The notes beneath the pieces were generated by a model that saw nothing but the letters and a program-made list of their open reading frames with translations, made no database searches and was not told where the DNA came from. A stretch of 64,000 nt of DNA. It comes from Flavobacteriaceae bacterium (lineage in GTDB: Bacteria > Bacteroidota > Bacteroidia > Flavobacteriales > Flavobacteriaceae). Each line of letters starts with the position of its first letter. Position 1 is the stretch's first letter. The stretch is from NCBI GenBank assembly GCA_013373635.1, contig JABXHN010000019.1, forward strand, positions 155,864 through 219,863, written 5' to 3'. Of this stretch, positions 43,706 through 53,795 are shown piece by piece. A program made the translations under genes and the position numbers.

Positions 43706-44869
43706 ATGAAAAAATTAGTGTCCCTTAGTTTAATTGTTCTATTTGCTGCCTGTGGTGGTAATCAAAACAACTCCATCGATCTGTTGATAGAACAGGGAGA
43801 TGTTGCTGCTTTAAAAGCCGCCAAAGAATCAATCAATTCACAGCAAGTGGCCTTAGCTAGTGATCTCAATAGAATCGAAGCAGCACTCACAAGTTTATCT
43901 CCAGAGAAAAACCTTCCGTTGGTCACTGTTGAAGAACTTCAATCTCAGAAGTTTGAACACTATGTAGAATTACAGGGAAACATCACCACCAAGGAAAACA
44001 TCATTATTGCTGCTGAAGTTGCAGGAACACTAGATAAGATCCATGTCAAAAAAGGGGACTGGGTCGCTCAGGGAGCACTTCTTGCTGAAATTAATGCAGG
44101 AGGCTTGGACCATCAACTCGAACAGCTACGAGTAAGCGCTGCCCTTGCCAAAACAACATTTGAGCGTCAATCGCGTCTTTGGGAACAAAAAATTGGATCT
44201 GAAATCCAATACTTACAAGCAAAAACACAATATGAAGCGCAACAAAATGCATTTGAACGCATGGAAAAAATGCTTGCTAAAACCAAAATTACAGCTCCAT
44301 TCGCAGGGATTGTTGATCAGGTGTTAGCCGATCCGGGATCCCTTGTGGCTCCAGGAATGGGAGGTCAATTATTTCGATTGATCAACCTTTCGAATATGTA
44401 CGTAACAGTCGATGTTCCTGAACGTTACATCACAAGTGTTAAAAAGGGAAATGCTGCAACGGTACACATCGATGTATTGGGGAAATCAGTGGCAACAACC
44501 ATACGTGAAACTGGAAATTACATCGCTCCTAGCAATCGAAGCTTTGAAGTGGAATTGGCTGTTCCCAACAAAGATCGCAGTATCAAACCGAATTTGAATG
44601 CACGTGTGGCTATCAATGATTACAGCAATGATGCGGCCATTCTAATCCCTCAATCTGTGATTTCAGAAAATGCTGCTGGACAACAATACGTCTATGTCAT
44701 GACCGATGCAACAAATGGTGTAGGGACGGCAAAGCGAAGAATCGTGACTACAGGACAAGCATCCGATCAAAAGATTGAAATTTTATCTGGTTTAGCTCCA
44801 GGTGATGTGATTGTTATCGAGGGAGCACGACGATTAAAAGATGGTCAACGAATCAAAACAATCGGTTAA
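43706..44869 (+). CDS. RND periplasmic adaptor (membrane fusion) lipoprotein
   Basis: A 387-residue lipoprotein anchored at Cys16 (LFAAC). Helical hairpin (about 25-70 and 120-180), lipoyl-like halves around TLDKIHVKKGDWVAQGALLA and KITAPFAGIVDQVLADPGSL, beta-barrel domain (VTVDVPERY, GNAATVHIDV) and membrane-proximal domain. Twenty bases after the TolC gene; the RND gene starts four bases later. It couples the inner-membrane pump to the TolC duct. Confidence 0.92.
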   Translation: MKKLVSLSLIVLFAACGGNQNNSIDLLIEQGDVAALKAAKESINSQQVALASDLNRIEAALTSLSPEKNLPLVTVEELQSQKFEHYVELQGNITTKENIIIAAEVAGTLDKIHVKKGDWVAQGALLAEINAGGLDHQLEQLRVSAALAKTTFERQSRLWEQKIGSEIQYLQAKTQYEAQQNAFERMEKMLAKTKITAPFAGIVDQVLADPGSLVAPGMGGQLFRLINLSNMYVTVDVPERYITSVKKGNAATVHIDVLGKSVATTIRETGNYIAPSNRSFEVELAVPNKDRSIKPNLNARVAINDYSNDAAILIPQSVISENAAGQQYVYVMTDATNGVGTAKRRIVTTGQASDQKIEILSGLAPGDVIVIEGARRLKDGQRIKTIG

Positions 44870-44873
44870 GAAA

Positions 44874-47800
44874 ATGAGTACGAATTTAAACAAAGTAGAA
44901 AAGCTCTTTAAGCCCTCCTCTTGGTCAATTGATAATCCCACAATTATCTATGTGATCATCGCAATTCTTTTATTCAAAGGGATTTCGGCTTATTTCGATT
45001 TGCCTAGAGAGGCCTTCCCTGAGGTGAAAGAAAACAAAGTCTATGTTTCCATCCCCTATCCTGGAAACTCTGCTGAGGATATCGAGCGTCTGTTAATCGA
45101 TCCCTTAGAAGATGAACTCACCAATATTTCTCATGTGGTAGCGACCACCTCAACTTCTTCTCAAGACTATGGAATGATCATCGTTGAATTCGATGAAACC
45201 ATCGAAATGTTAGAGGCAAAACAAAAGGTAACCGATGAAGTGGATGCTAAAAAAGCGGGAGCTGACTGGCCTACCTTTAATGGAGCAAAAGTAGAACCGA
45301 ATGTCTTTGAGCTTTCCCTTTCTGAGGAAATGCCGGTGATGAACATCAATATTACAGGTGATTTTCCTTTAGAACAGTTGAAGGAGTTTGGTGAATACCT
45401 CGAAGATCGCATCGAGCAACTCCCACAAATTAAAGACGTTGCCATTCGTGGAATTCAAGATCGCGAAGTTGAAATCGCCTTAGATATCTATAAAATGATT
45501 GCTGCTAAGGTCAGCTTCAATGACGTTATTCAATCCATCAGCAATGGAAACATGACTGTTTCGGCTGGTAATTTGATCGCCAACAATCAAGAACGTACCA
45601 TTCGTGTCATCGGAGAGATTGAATCTCCCGAAGAACTTGAAAATTTTGTCGTAAAATCAGAAGGGAAATCGATCTATTTATCGGACATCGCATCCGTTAA
45701 TTTTCGTCCGAAAGATCGAACATCTTTTGCTAGAAAATTTAACGACGAAGTGGTGATGCTCGACGTTAAAAAACGAGCTGGAAAAAACACCATTGAAGCA
45801 TCCGATGAAATTCGTTCCATTATTGCTGATGCAAAAGAGCGGGTATTCCCTCCTAGTGTAACAATCAGTATTTCCAACGACATGTCTACCCAAACTTTAA
45901 ATCAGGTAGATGATCTAGTCAACAATATCATCTTTGGTATTTTACTCGTAGTTACCGTATTGATGTTCTTCTTAGGATTCAGAAATGCCCTTTTTGTCGG
46001 TTTTGCGATTCCTATGTCGATGTTTATGTCCTTTATGATCATCAGTTTGCTGGGCTACACCCTCAACACCATGATTTTATTTGGGATGGTTATGGGTCTA
46101 GGAATGCTCGTGGATAACGGTATTGTCGTTGTTGAAAACGTCTATCGCTTGATGGACGAAGGGATGTCTCGAGTGGAAGCTGCTAAAAAAGGGATTTCTG
46201 AGATTGCCTACCCAATCATTATATCCACTGCTACTACAGTAGCTGCATTTATACCTCTGGGGTTATGGCCTGGAATTATGGGAAACTTTATGAAGTTTTT
46301 CCCGATTACTTTATCAGTGGTTTTAGGTTCTTCGCTTGTTGTAGCGATCTTTATGAACTCGACCTTAGTGTCTCAGTTTATGGATACTGCTGAGAAGGAG
46401 CTCTCTAAAAAACAACTCTTTCAAATTTCTGGAATCCTTGGAGGTAGCGGTTTGCTCATCTTCCTATTCGGAGGGGCTGTAAAGGCATTTGGAACACTTT
46501 TGATCGTGACTGGAATCATGTTTTGGGTCTACAAATACCTCATTAAAAAATCAGCGGTACGCTTCCAATCAACTGCTTTGGTTCGCTTTGAAAATTTCTA
46601 TGAAAAACAACTGAAACGAGCCTTAAAAGGGGCCAATATCTACTGGTATACTGGGATGACTTTTGTGCTTTTATTTGCCGCTTTTATCGGTTTTGGAATT
46701 TCTGTTGGTACCCAGCGAACCAAGATTGAATTTTTTCCTGATAACCGACCCAATCAGATCATTACCTACATCGAATATCCTCAGGGAACTGCTATTGAAA
46801 AAACCAATGAAATCACTCTGGCGATTGAAAAAGAGTTCTACAAGGTTTTACTCGATCCTAAGTATTACGATGCGGGTGAAAACTTTATGGTGGACTCCTC
46901 TGTATCCCAAGTTGGTTCTGGATCAGGTGATCCTCGCTCAGAAATGGGATCTTCAGCGGAGACTCCACACCGTTCAAAAATTACAGCCTCACTTCGAGAG
47001 TATAAATACCGTCACGGATTTGACTCCGAACAACTGCGAAAAGATGTTCAAGACGCTTTAAGAGATAAGTTTCCTGGAGTAGAAATTTCTGTTACAAAAG
47101 ACTCGAATGGACCTCCAACGGGTTATCCTGTAAACATTGAGCTTCAAGGAGATGATTACGAAGCGTTGATCGCTTCAGCTGAACGGATGAGAAATTACAT
47201 CAACGCTAAAAATATCCCTGGAATTGAAGAGTTAAAAATTGATGTGAATAAGAACAAACCTGCGATGAAAGTTCTTGTTGATCGAAAAAAAGCAGGGGAA
47301 CTCGGAGTTGGTGTTGGCCAAGTTGGAATGCAAATACGTCGCTCCCTCTTTGGTGAAAAAGCAGGTGTTTACAAACAAGATGGCGAGGATTACGATATCA
47401 ATGTACGCTTTAACGAAGACCTTCGTTACAATTCTTCGGCCCTGTTTAATCAAAACATCATCTTTAGAGATTCTAAAGGGCAAATCAAAGAAATCCCGAT
47501 TTCTGCAGTTGCCGCTACTCAAAATGCGGCGGCCTTTAGTGCGATCAAACACAAAGACGGGAATCGTGTCGTAACGATTTACTCCGATTTAGAGCCTGGT
47601 TATACCGATGCAGCAGCAATCGTAGAGCAAATTCAGCACGAAATGAATTCGTTTGATGAACTAGATGCGGATATCAAAATTGATTATACGGGTCAATTGG
47701 AAGAACAAAACAAGCAGATGAAATTCTTAATGGGTGCTTTCTTCACCGGTTTAGGATTGATCTTCTTGATATTAATTTTCCAATTCAGCGGCATTTCAAA

Positions 47801-48341
47801 ACCAACCATTATTATGATTGCGGTCTTCTTGAGTTTTATTGGAGTCTTTGGAGGATTGATCATTACAGGGAAACCTTTTGTGATTATGATGACTATGATG
47901 GGGATCATCTCTCTGGCGGGAATTGTTGTGAATAATGGCGTCGTCTTACTCGATTACACACAAATTCTCATCGATCGTTATTTATTGAAAAATAACCTTG
48001 AGGCACATACGCTACTTCCTGCCAACACCCTAAAAGAACTCGTTGTTCAAGCTGGTAAAGCACGTTTGAGACCGGTCATCTTAACGGCAATTACAACCGT
48101 ACTTGGATTGATTCCTCTAGCGATCGGACTCAATATTAACTTCTTTAGTTTGTTTGAACGTTTCAATCCAGAAATCTATATTGGAGGAGATAATGTGATG
48201 TTTTGGGGTCCTTTAGCCTGGACGGTGATTTACGGTCTGATCGTAGCGACCTTCCTAACCCTTATTATAGTACCAACCCTCTTCTATATTTCCTATAGAA
48301 TCAAATGGGCGGTCTATAAAAACAGAAGACTTTTGGAATAA
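44874..48341 (+). CDS. RND-family inner-membrane efflux transporter (AcrB type)
   Basis: A 1155-residue proton-driven exporter. Start at 44874 (MSTNLNKVEKLFK), four bases after the adaptor stop. First transmembrane region around residue 25-40, periplasmic loop starting LPREAFPEVKENKVYVSIPY (PGNSAEDIERLLIDPLEDE), transmembrane helix 4 with GLGMLVDNGIVVVENVYRLM and a second set of helices near the C-terminus ending MVIYGLIVATFLTLIIVPT. In most AcrB-type pumps helix 4 has two Asp (DD); here the second is Asn (DN). Third gene of a TetR-TolC-adaptor-pump operon, terminated by a hairpin at 48365. Substrates unknown (drugs, bile salts, solvents or membrane lipids). Confidence 0.93.
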   Translation: MSTNLNKVEKLFKPSSWSIDNPTIIYVIIAILLFKGISAYFDLPREAFPEVKENKVYVSIPYPGNSAEDIERLLIDPLEDELTNISHVVATTSTSSQDYGMIIVEFDETIEMLEAKQKVTDEVDAKKAGADWPTFNGAKVEPNVFELSLSEEMPVMNINITGDFPLEQLKEFGEYLEDRIEQLPQIKDVAIRGIQDREVEIALDIYKMIAAKVSFNDVIQSISNGNMTVSAGNLIANNQERTIRVIGEIESPEELENFVVKSEGKSIYLSDIASVNFRPKDRTSFARKFNDEVVMLDVKKRAGKNTIEASDEIRSIIADAKERVFPPSVTISISNDMSTQTLNQVDDLVNNIIFGILLVVTVLMFFLGFRNALFVGFAIPMSMFMSFMIISLLGYTLNTMILFGMVMGLGMLVDNGIVVVENVYRLMDEGMSRVEAAKKGISEIAYPIIISTATTVAAFIPLGLWPGIMGNFMKFFPITLSVVLGSSLVVAIFMNSTLVSQFMDTAEKELSKKQLFQISGILGGSGLLIFLFGGAVKAFGTLLIVTGIMFWVYKYLIKKSAVRFQSTALVRFENFYEKQLKRALKGANIYWYTGMTFVLLFAAFIGFGISVGTQRTKIEFFPDNRPNQIITYIEYPQGTAIEKTNEITLAIEKEFYKVLLDPKYYDAGENFMVDSSVSQVGSGSGDPRSEMGSSAETPHRSKITASLREYKYRHGFDSEQLRKDVQDALRDKFPGVEISVTKDSNGPPTGYPVNIELQGDDYEALIASAERMRNYINAKNIPGIEELKIDVNKNKPAMKVLVDRKKAGELGVGVGQVGMQIRRSLFGEKAGVYKQDGEDYDINVRFNEDLRYNSSALFNQNIIFRDSKGQIKEIPISAVAATQNAAAFSAIKHKDGNRVVTIYSDLEPGYTDAAAIVEQIQHEMNSFDELDADIKIDYTGQLEEQNKQMKFLMGAFFTGLGLIFLILIFQFSGISKPTIIMIAVFLSFIGVFGGLIITGKPFVIMMTMMGIISLAGIVVNNGVVLLDYTQILIDRYLLKNNLEAHTLLPANTLKELVVQAGKARLRPVILTAITTVLGLIPLAIGLNINFFSLFERFNPEIYIGGDNVMFWGPLAWTVIYGLIVATFLTLIIVPTLFYISYRIKWAVYKNRRLLE

Positions 48342-48364
48342 TAATTCCTTTATCAAACACATAT

Positions 48365-48393
48365 AAAGCAGGTCGATTGGCCTGCTTTTTTTT
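48365..48393 (+). terminator. Intrinsic terminator of the efflux operon
   Basis: AAAGCAGG and CCTGCTTT form a perfect 8-bp stem with an eight-base loop, then five more T (to 48393). It ends immediately before the -7 element of aspS. Confidence 0.85.
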
Positions 48394-48394
48394 G

Positions 48395-48402
48395 TACTTT
48401 TG
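48395..48402 (+). promoter_or_regulatory. -7 element of aspS
   Basis: TACTTTTG matches TAnnTTTG, 18 bases before the start codon and directly after the upstream terminator. Confidence 0.55.
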
Positions 48403-48420
48403 CATCCATAATTCAATCAT

Positions 48421-50175
48421 ATGTACAGAGATCACACTTGCGGTGAATTAAATGCCGCTCATATTGGAAACGAAGTTAAATTATCTGGATGGGTTCAAAA
48501 GGTCAGAGATAAAGGATTTCTTTGTTGGGTAGACCTCAGAGATCGCTATGGGATTACCCAACTCATCTTTGATGCTGATCGTTCAGACGCTACTATCGTT
48601 GAAACCGCAAAAAATCTCGGAAGAGAAAGTGTGATATCCATCAGTGGAACTGTCTTAAAAAGAGACGCAGCCAATCCCAAAATGGCAACTGGTGAGATTG
48701 AAATTCTAGTGAGTAAATTAGAAGTACTCAACCCTTCAAAGACTCCTCCTTTCACCATCGAAGATGAGTCCGATGGAGGTGATGATCTTAGAGCAAAATA
48801 CCGCTATTTAGACATTCGCAGAAGACCAGTTCGAAACAACCTCATCTTTAGACATAGAGTGAGTATGGAGGTTAGAAATTACCTTTCAAAGGCTGGATTT
48901 ATAGATGTTGAAACACCTTATTTGATCAAATCAACTCCAGAAGGAGCAAGAGATTTTGTAGTTCCTTCTCGAATGAATGAAGGACAATTTTACGCCCTTC
49001 CACAATCACCTCAAACCTTTAAACAACTCTTGATGGTCGGTGGAATGGATCGCTATTTCCAAATCGTTAAGTGCTTTAGAGACGAGGATCTCAGAGCCGA
49101 TCGTCAGCCAGAGTTTACACAGATTGACTGTGAAATGGCTTTTGTAGAGCAAGAAGATATCCTAAGTACATTTGAAGGGCTTACGCGCCACCTCTTAAAA
49201 GAAATTAAAGGTGTTGAAATCGACAAGTTTCCTAGGATGCCTTATGAAGAAGCGATGAAACGCTATGGAAATGACAAACCAGATATTCGATTTGGAATGG
49301 AGTTTGGAGAACTCAACGAAGTAGCTCAACACAAAGACTTCAATGTATTTAACACTGCTGAACTCGTTGTTGGAATTGCAGTTCCAGGTGGAAATGCATA
49401 CACGAGAAAAGAAATCGACAAGCTCATCGATTGGGTAAGACGTCCTCAGGTTGGAGCCAAGGGAATGGTTTACGTTCGTTGTAACGAAGACGGAAGCTTT
49501 AAGTCTTCTGTCGACAAATTTTACGATGGAGAAGATTTGCAAAAATGGGCTGAAGTAACAGGAGCCAAAGCAGGAGATTTGATCTGTGTGCTCTCTGGGG
49601 ATGCTAATAGTACCCGTGCTCAACTATCTGCACTTCGAATGGAACTTGCCGAGCAATTAGGACTTAGAAATCCTGATGAGTTCGCCCCACTATGGGTGGT
49701 TGATTTTCCTCTCTTAGAGCAGGATGAAGAAACAGGGCACTGGCATGCGATGCACCACCCATTTACAGCCCCAAAACCGGAGGAAATGGATCTTTTAGAA
49801 TCCAATCCAGGAGCGGTACACGCTAACGCATACGATTTAGTACTCAATGGAAACGAAATTGGTGGAGGATCCATTCGTATTCACGACAGAGGGGTTCAAG
49901 AGCGCATGTTTAAACTTTTAGGATTTACAGAGGAGGAAGCAAAGGCACAGTTCGGATTTTTGATGGACGCCTTCCAATACGGAGCACCACCACACGGTGG
50001 AATCGCTTTTGGTTTGGACCGTTTAGTTACTATCCTGGGTGGACAAGAGTCTATTCGAGATTTTATAGCCTTTCCAAAAAACAATGCAGGAAGAGATGTG
50101 ATGATCGACGCACCAGCATCTTTAAGTGAGGATCAATTAGATGAATTAAATCTGCGTATTAACCTTCAGAACTAA
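48421..50175 (+). CDS. aspS: Aspartyl-tRNA synthetase
   Basis: Class II aminoacyl-tRNA synthetase charging tRNA-Asp (584 residues). N-terminal OB-fold anticodon-binding domain ([20 protein letters not shown]); class II motif 1 near [20 protein letters not shown]; motif 2 [23 protein letters not shown] insertion domain about 285-420; motif 3 [16 protein letters not shown] near the end. All family landmarks are present. Eight bases upstream of the ClC gene, which may be co-transcribed. Confidence 0.95.
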   Translation: MYRDHTCGELNAAHIGNEVKLSGWVQKVRDKGFLCWVDLRDRYGITQLIFDADRSDATIVETAKNLGRESVISISGTVLKRDAANPKMATGEIEILVSKLEVLNPSKTPPFTIEDESDGGDDLRAKYRYLDIRRRPVRNNLIFRHRVSMEVRNYLSKAGFIDVETPYLIKSTPEGARDFVVPSRMNEGQFYALPQSPQTFKQLLMVGGMDRYFQIVKCFRDEDLRADRQPEFTQIDCEMAFVEQEDILSTFEGLTRHLLKEIKGVEIDKFPRMPYEEAMKRYGNDKPDIRFGMEFGELNEVAQHKDFNVFNTAELVVGIAVPGGNAYTRKEIDKLIDWVRRPQVGAKGMVYVRCNEDGSFKSSVDKFYDGEDLQKWAEVTGAKAGDLICVLSGDANSTRAQLSALRMELAEQLGLRNPDEFAPLWVVDFPLLEQDEETGHWHAMHHPFTAPKPEEMDLLESNPGAVHANAYDLVLNGNEIGGGSIRIHDRGVQERMFKLLGFTEEEAKAQFGFLMDAFQYGAPPHGGIAFGLDRLVTILGGQESIRDFIAFPKNNAGRDVMIDAPASLSEDQLDELNLRINLQN

Positions 50176-50182
50176 CTCCTCA

Positions 50183-51970
50183 ATGGAGCAAAAGTTTACA
50201 TATTACCTCAAGCGATTCCTCGTATGGAGAGCGAAACACATCTCTGAGAAACGATTTATACTTATTCTCTCTGGCGTCATAGGGTTTACATCAGGAATCG
50301 GTGCGGTACTATTAAAAAACCTCACACATTTTATTCAGTGGTTACTCGAAGGTAAAATCGTTGAAGACGTCCATAATGCCTTCTACTTTGTTTTTCCGCT
50401 CATCGGTTTTGTCCTCGCTTTTGCAGTGATGAAATACGTGATTAAACACAAAATTTCTCATGGGATTCCAACCACATTACACAGTATTTCTAAGGAAAAA
50501 GGGAAACTAAAACGATATCAAATGTTCGGTTCAATTCTAACAGCTCCTCTTACCGTAGGGTTTGGTGGTTCTGTTGGACTTGAGGGACCAACCGTTTCTA
50601 CTGGAGCAGCGATTAGTTCTAATATCGCACAAATGCTTCACCTCAATCAAAAAAACAGAAACCTACTCATCGGTGCTGCTGCAGCAGGAGCCTTATCCTC
50701 TATCTTTAAAGCTCCAATTGCAGCCATCATTTTTGCAGTAGAGGTTTTTAGTTTGGATTTAACCGTGGTTTCCATGTTACCGCTTTTGATTGCATCAGTT
50801 TCTGCCATTCTAACATCCTATCTTTTCTTCGGATCTCAAACCATTTTACCCTTTGAAATCACTCAGGGATTTACAGCAAAACACCTTCCCTTTTATTTAT
50901 TATTAGGGGCAGCTACTGGACTCGTGTCCATTTATTTTACGTTCATCTATGAGCGTATTCAAAATTTATTTGAAAAATTAAAGTCCTCAAAACTCAAATT
51001 AATCGTTGGAGGAATTTCTTTAGGAGCGATACTTTTTCTTTTTCCTTCCCTTTATGGAGAGGGCTTTGAAGTCATCAACCAATTACTCGAGGGTAATTAC
51101 AACTTGGATCTTTTTAGTACACTGGATTGGTTTTCTGACAGTGCATACGGTTTGTTGCTACTCTTGTTGATTGTAGGTCTTTTAAAAATTGTCGCTACTT
51201 CGATCAGTTTTGGAGCTGGCGGTGTTGGTGGAATTTTTGCTCCTACACTTTTTATGGGAGCAGTCTTTGGTCATCTTGTGGCTAAAATTATACATATGAC
51301 CGGCTTGTCAACCTCTGTTTCCACTTCAAATTTTACCCTACTTGGAATGAGCGGACTTATGGCTGGTGTCTTACACGCTCCGCTGACAGCCATCTTCTTA
51401 ATTGCAGAAGTTACTGGAGGATACGAATTATTTATTCCTTTAATGATCACGTCTGCAATGGGTTATGCCATTACCAAAATGGTCATGCCACACTCTGTAT
51501 ATACCATGGAACTCGGTCGAAAAGGCGATTTGATCACTCACGATAAGGATCACGCCGTATTGACCTTAATGGATATTGATTCGGTTATAGAAACCAATTT
51601 CATCCCGGTTCACCCTACCATGAATCTCGGTGAAATAATCCATTCGGCCGTTGTTAAATCAAAGCGTAATATCTTTCCAGTCATTGATCCCGATAACAAA
51701 CAGTTCTTAGGGGTCATTCTCTTAGATGACATTCGTTCTAAAATGTTTAAACCAGAACTCTACAACGAAATCTTTGTTGCAGAAATCATGCATTCAGCTC
51801 CAGATCTCATCGATCTAGAAAAAGACAAAATGACCTATATTATGGATAAATTTGAACGTTCTGGCGCTTGGAATTTACCAGTTGTAAAAAATGGCGAATA
51901 TCAAGGCTTTATCTCAAAATCAAAGCTTCTTACCGCCTATAGAAGAAAATTGATTCACTTTACTAGATAA
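50183..51970 (+). CDS. ClC-family chloride channel/antiporter with C-terminal CBS domains
   Basis: Inner-membrane anion carrier (595 residues): about 12-17 helices to residue 430, then two CBS domains (about 455-590). Signature loops: GIPTTLHS (GxGIP-like), GSVGLEGPTVS with the gating Glu, and GAGGVGGIFAPTLFMGAVFG. At the position of the internal proton Glu (second Glu of FxxEEM in the E. coli antiporter) the sequence reads FAVEVF, so the inner proton glutamate may be absent and the protein may be channel-like. Follows aspS by eight bases. Confidence 0.88.
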   Translation: MEQKFTYYLKRFLVWRAKHISEKRFILILSGVIGFTSGIGAVLLKNLTHFIQWLLEGKIVEDVHNAFYFVFPLIGFVLAFAVMKYVIKHKISHGIPTTLHSISKEKGKLKRYQMFGSILTAPLTVGFGGSVGLEGPTVSTGAAISSNIAQMLHLNQKNRNLLIGAAAAGALSSIFKAPIAAIIFAVEVFSLDLTVVSMLPLLIASVSAILTSYLFFGSQTILPFEITQGFTAKHLPFYLLLGAATGLVSIYFTFIYERIQNLFEKLKSSKLKLIVGGISLGAILFLFPSLYGEGFEVINQLLEGNYNLDLFSTLDWFSDSAYGLLLLLLIVGLLKIVATSISFGAGGVGGIFAPTLFMGAVFGHLVAKIIHMTGLSTSVSTSNFTLLGMSGLMAGVLHAPLTAIFLIAEVTGGYELFIPLMITSAMGYAITKMVMPHSVYTMELGRKGDLITHDKDHAVLTLMDIDSVIETNFIPVHPTMNLGEIIHSAVVKSKRNIFPVIDPDNKQFLGVILLDDIRSKMFKPELYNEIFVAEIMHSAPDLIDLEKDKMTYIMDKFERSGAWNLPVVKNGEYQGFISKSKLLTAYRRKLIHFTR

Positions 51971-52212
51971 TGAAAAAGTTACTCCTACTTGCATCTCTTT
52001 TATGCCTCTCGAGCATTTTATACGGTTTCTATATCAAAGACGGCCAAGAAACAACAGATGGTGATTTTTATATAGGTATGGGAACTGCATTGCTTTTCTT
52101 AGTGATTATGCCCGTTTTCGTAATTGTAGCCTCCAAGGGTAAAAAGATGAAAGATTATACCCTAAGCAAAGAAAACATTGAAAAAATGAGAGAAAACCAA
52201 GAAAATAGCTAA
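51970..52212 (+). CDS. Small membrane protein, unknown function
   Basis: An 80-residue protein with two hydrophobic segments (LLLLASLLCLSSILYGFY and FYIGMGTALLFLVIMPVFVI) and a short charged tail. The start overlaps the ClC stop (TAATG). No known family recognised. Probably a co-transcribed accessory of the channel gene; unproven. Confidence 0.7.
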   Translation: MKKLLLLASLLCLSSILYGFYIKDGQETTDGDFYIGMGTALLFLVIMPVFVIVASKGKKMKDYTLSKENIEKMRENQENS

Positions 52213-52271
52213 TATTTTCGTATAATTTTTTCATTTTTTTTAAAATAATCTTTAAGCTATTATTAAAAGCC

Positions 52272-52279
52272 TACATTTG
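52272..52279 (+). promoter_or_regulatory. -7 element of the cold-shock gene
   Basis: TACATTTG matches TAnnTTTG, 25 bases before the start. TTTA at 52251 is a possible but imperfect -33. Confidence 0.6.
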
Positions 52280-52304
52280 CATCATAATTTTTTAATATAT
52301 ATTA

Positions 52305-52499
52305 ATGACTGGAACAGTAAAATTTTTTAATGAATCTAAAGGTTATGGATTCATTACTAACGACGAAAACGGAAGCGATGTATTCGTACACGTAACCGCT
52401 TTAAACGGCATCGAACTTAAAGAAGGAGACAAAGTCTCTTACGATGAAGAAGATGGAAAAAAAGGAACCGTTGCCGTAAATGTAGATCTTATTGATTAA
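52305..52499 (+). CDS. Cold-shock-domain RNA/DNA-binding protein
   Basis: A 64-residue single cold-shock domain. RNP1 KGYGFIT and RNP2 VFVHV are present, with the [10 protein letters not shown] and [20 protein letters not shown] context. Binds single-stranded nucleic acid; usually an RNA chaperone. Own promoter and terminator, so a single-gene unit. Confidence 0.93.
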   Translation: MTGTVKFFNESKGYGFITNDENGSDVFVHVTALNGIELKEGDKVSYDEEDGKKGTVAVNVDLID

Positions 52500-52524
52500 T
52501 TTCTTTTTGAATGCATAGAACGCT

Positions 52525-52554
52525 AATCCTCGAATGAATTTCGGGGATTTTTTT
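52525..52554 (+). terminator. Intrinsic terminator of the cold-shock gene
   Basis: AATCCTCGAA and TTCGGGGATT pair over 10 bases (one T-G wobble) with a five-base loop, followed by a T-run to 52554. Confidence 0.8.
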
Positions 52555-52570
52555 GTTTAAATAGTTCGTC

Positions 52571-53011
52571 CTAGGTTCTCTTTTGACTAAAAAAACTTTT
52601 TAGAAGTTCCGATGCTTCATCTTTCATCACCCCTGAAACGATCTCTGTTTTTGGATGTAGATTTACCCCTAATGCAAGGCCTCCTCTTTTGGGATCAGAG
52701 GCTCCGTAAACAATTTTTTTTAGTTGACTCCAATAGAGCGCTCCACTACACATCACACAAGGTTCTAATGTGACATAAAGTGTACATTGATTGAGGTATT
52801 TTCCTCCTAAGTAATTACTCGCTGCAGTGATCGCTTGCATCTCAGCATGAGCTGTAACATCGGTGAGTAGCTCAGTGAGATTATGAGCTCTAGCAATAAT
52901 GCGATCATCGACGACAACAACAGCCCCAACAGGGACCTCCCCCTTTTCAAAGGCGATATGAGCTTCCTCTAAAGCTCGTTTCATAAAGTAGTTGTCGTCA
53001 AATGGATTCAC
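52571..53011 (-). CDS. tadA: tRNA-adenosine deaminase
   Basis: Deaminates wobble A34 to inosine in tRNA-Arg (146 residues). Zinc motif HAEMQAI (with catalytic Glu) and PCVMCSGAL (two Cys). The N-terminus is GTG at 53011 (NPFDDNYFMKRALEEAHIAF), which matches the usual start of flavobacterial TadA; an ATG ten codons later is an alternative. Divergent from the DnaJ gene with a shared inverted-repeat promoter region. Confidence 0.9.
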   Translation of the reverse strand: MNPFDDNYFMKRALEEAHIAFEKGEVPVGAVVVVDDRIIARAHNLTELLTDVTAHAEMQAITAASNYLGGKYLNQCTLYVTLEPCVMCSGALYWSQLKKIVYGASDPKRGGLALGVNLHPKTEIVSGVMKDEASELLKSFFSQKRT

Positions 53012-53016
53012 ACTAT

Positions 53017-53057
53017 AAAGATATGTTTTTGTACCATCCTATAAAAACATATCTTTG
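53017..53057. promoter_or_regulatory. Inverted-repeat bidirectional promoter between tadA and the DnaJ-domain gene
   Basis: AAAGATATGTTTTT (53017-53030) and AAAAACATATCTTT (53043-53056) are a perfect 14-bp inverted repeat with a 12-base spacer. Rightward the sequence has TATCTTTG (53050-53057, exact TAnnTTTG) with TTTG at 53028-53031 18 bases before it; leftward TATCTTTA (53023 to 53016). Both -7-like elements point outward from the dyad. Confidence 0.6.
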
Positions 53058-53072
53058 ATACAAATTTTTACT

Positions 53073-53795
53073 ATGATTCGATGGTTAGCTGCCTTTATTG
53101 GCTATGCTTTACTAAGATTTCCAGGAGCAATTTTAGGATTTTTAATCGGTAGTTTTATCGATCAATTCCAAAAGGGAGGTTCTGGACAGATTTATACAAC
53201 TTCTCGAAGGGTTTCATCTCAAGATTTTGAGGTGCATCTCTTATCGCTTTGTGCAATTGTGATTAAAGCTGATGGACAAGTCTCCGACGCTGAACGACAA
53301 TACGTTCAACAATACTTTATACGAACCTATGGTCCAGCGAGAGCCAACCATATTTTCAAGACTTTTAACTCCGCTGTTGACAAAAAAGACATCAATGCTC
53401 AAAAGATATGCTTTGAACTCAATGGGATGGTTTCTTATCCAATGAGGTTGCAACTCTTACACTTTTTATTTGCAATCGCTCACAGCGATGGAGCGGTTCA
53501 TCCAAAAGAATTAGAACGCCTCACCGAAATTGCCTCCTACTTAAAAATCAAAACCCTTGATTTTAGATCGATCAAAGCGATGTTTGTGGCATCGACTACC
53601 TCTTCCTATGAAATCTTAGAGATTTCAAAATCTGCAACAGATGCAGAGGTCAAAAAAGCCTATAGAGATATGGCTAAAAAATACCATCCAGATCGTGTCA
53701 ATACCGAGGATGAAGCCATTAAAAAAGGAGCTGAAGAAAAATTTAAACAAGTGGGACAGGCTTATGAAGCCATTTGTAAAGAAAGAGGAATATGA
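53073..53795 (+). CDS. TerB-like/DnaJ-domain membrane-associated protein
   Basis: A 240-residue protein. An N-terminal hydrophobic stretch ([20 protein letters not shown]) may anchor it in the membrane; residues about 45-165 are a TerB-like helical domain ([40 protein letters not shown]); residues about 175-240 are a J-domain ([20 protein letters not shown]) with the HPD motif (KYHPDRV). It is thus DjlA-like, a co-chaperone for DnaK. Start at 53073; an in-frame TTG at 53055 lies inside the -7 element. Overlaps the next gene by four bases. Confidence 0.85.
   Translation: MIRWLAAFIGYALLRFPGAILGFLIGSFIDQFQKGGSGQIYTTSRRVSSQDFEVHLLSLCAIVIKADGQVSDAERQYVQQYFIRTYGPARANHIFKTFNSAVDKKDINAQKICFELNGMVSYPMRLQLLHFLFAIAHSDGAVHPKELERLTEIASYLKIKTLDFRSIKAMFVASTTSSYEILEISKSATDAEVKKAYRDMAKKYHPDRVNTEDEAIKKGAEEKFKQVGQAYEAICKERGI

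Noticed and set aside
53055..53072. Start of the DnaJ-domain gene at TTG 53055
   Set aside because: It lies inside the -7 element TATCTTTG; the ATG at 53073 gives the usual hydrophobic N-terminus.
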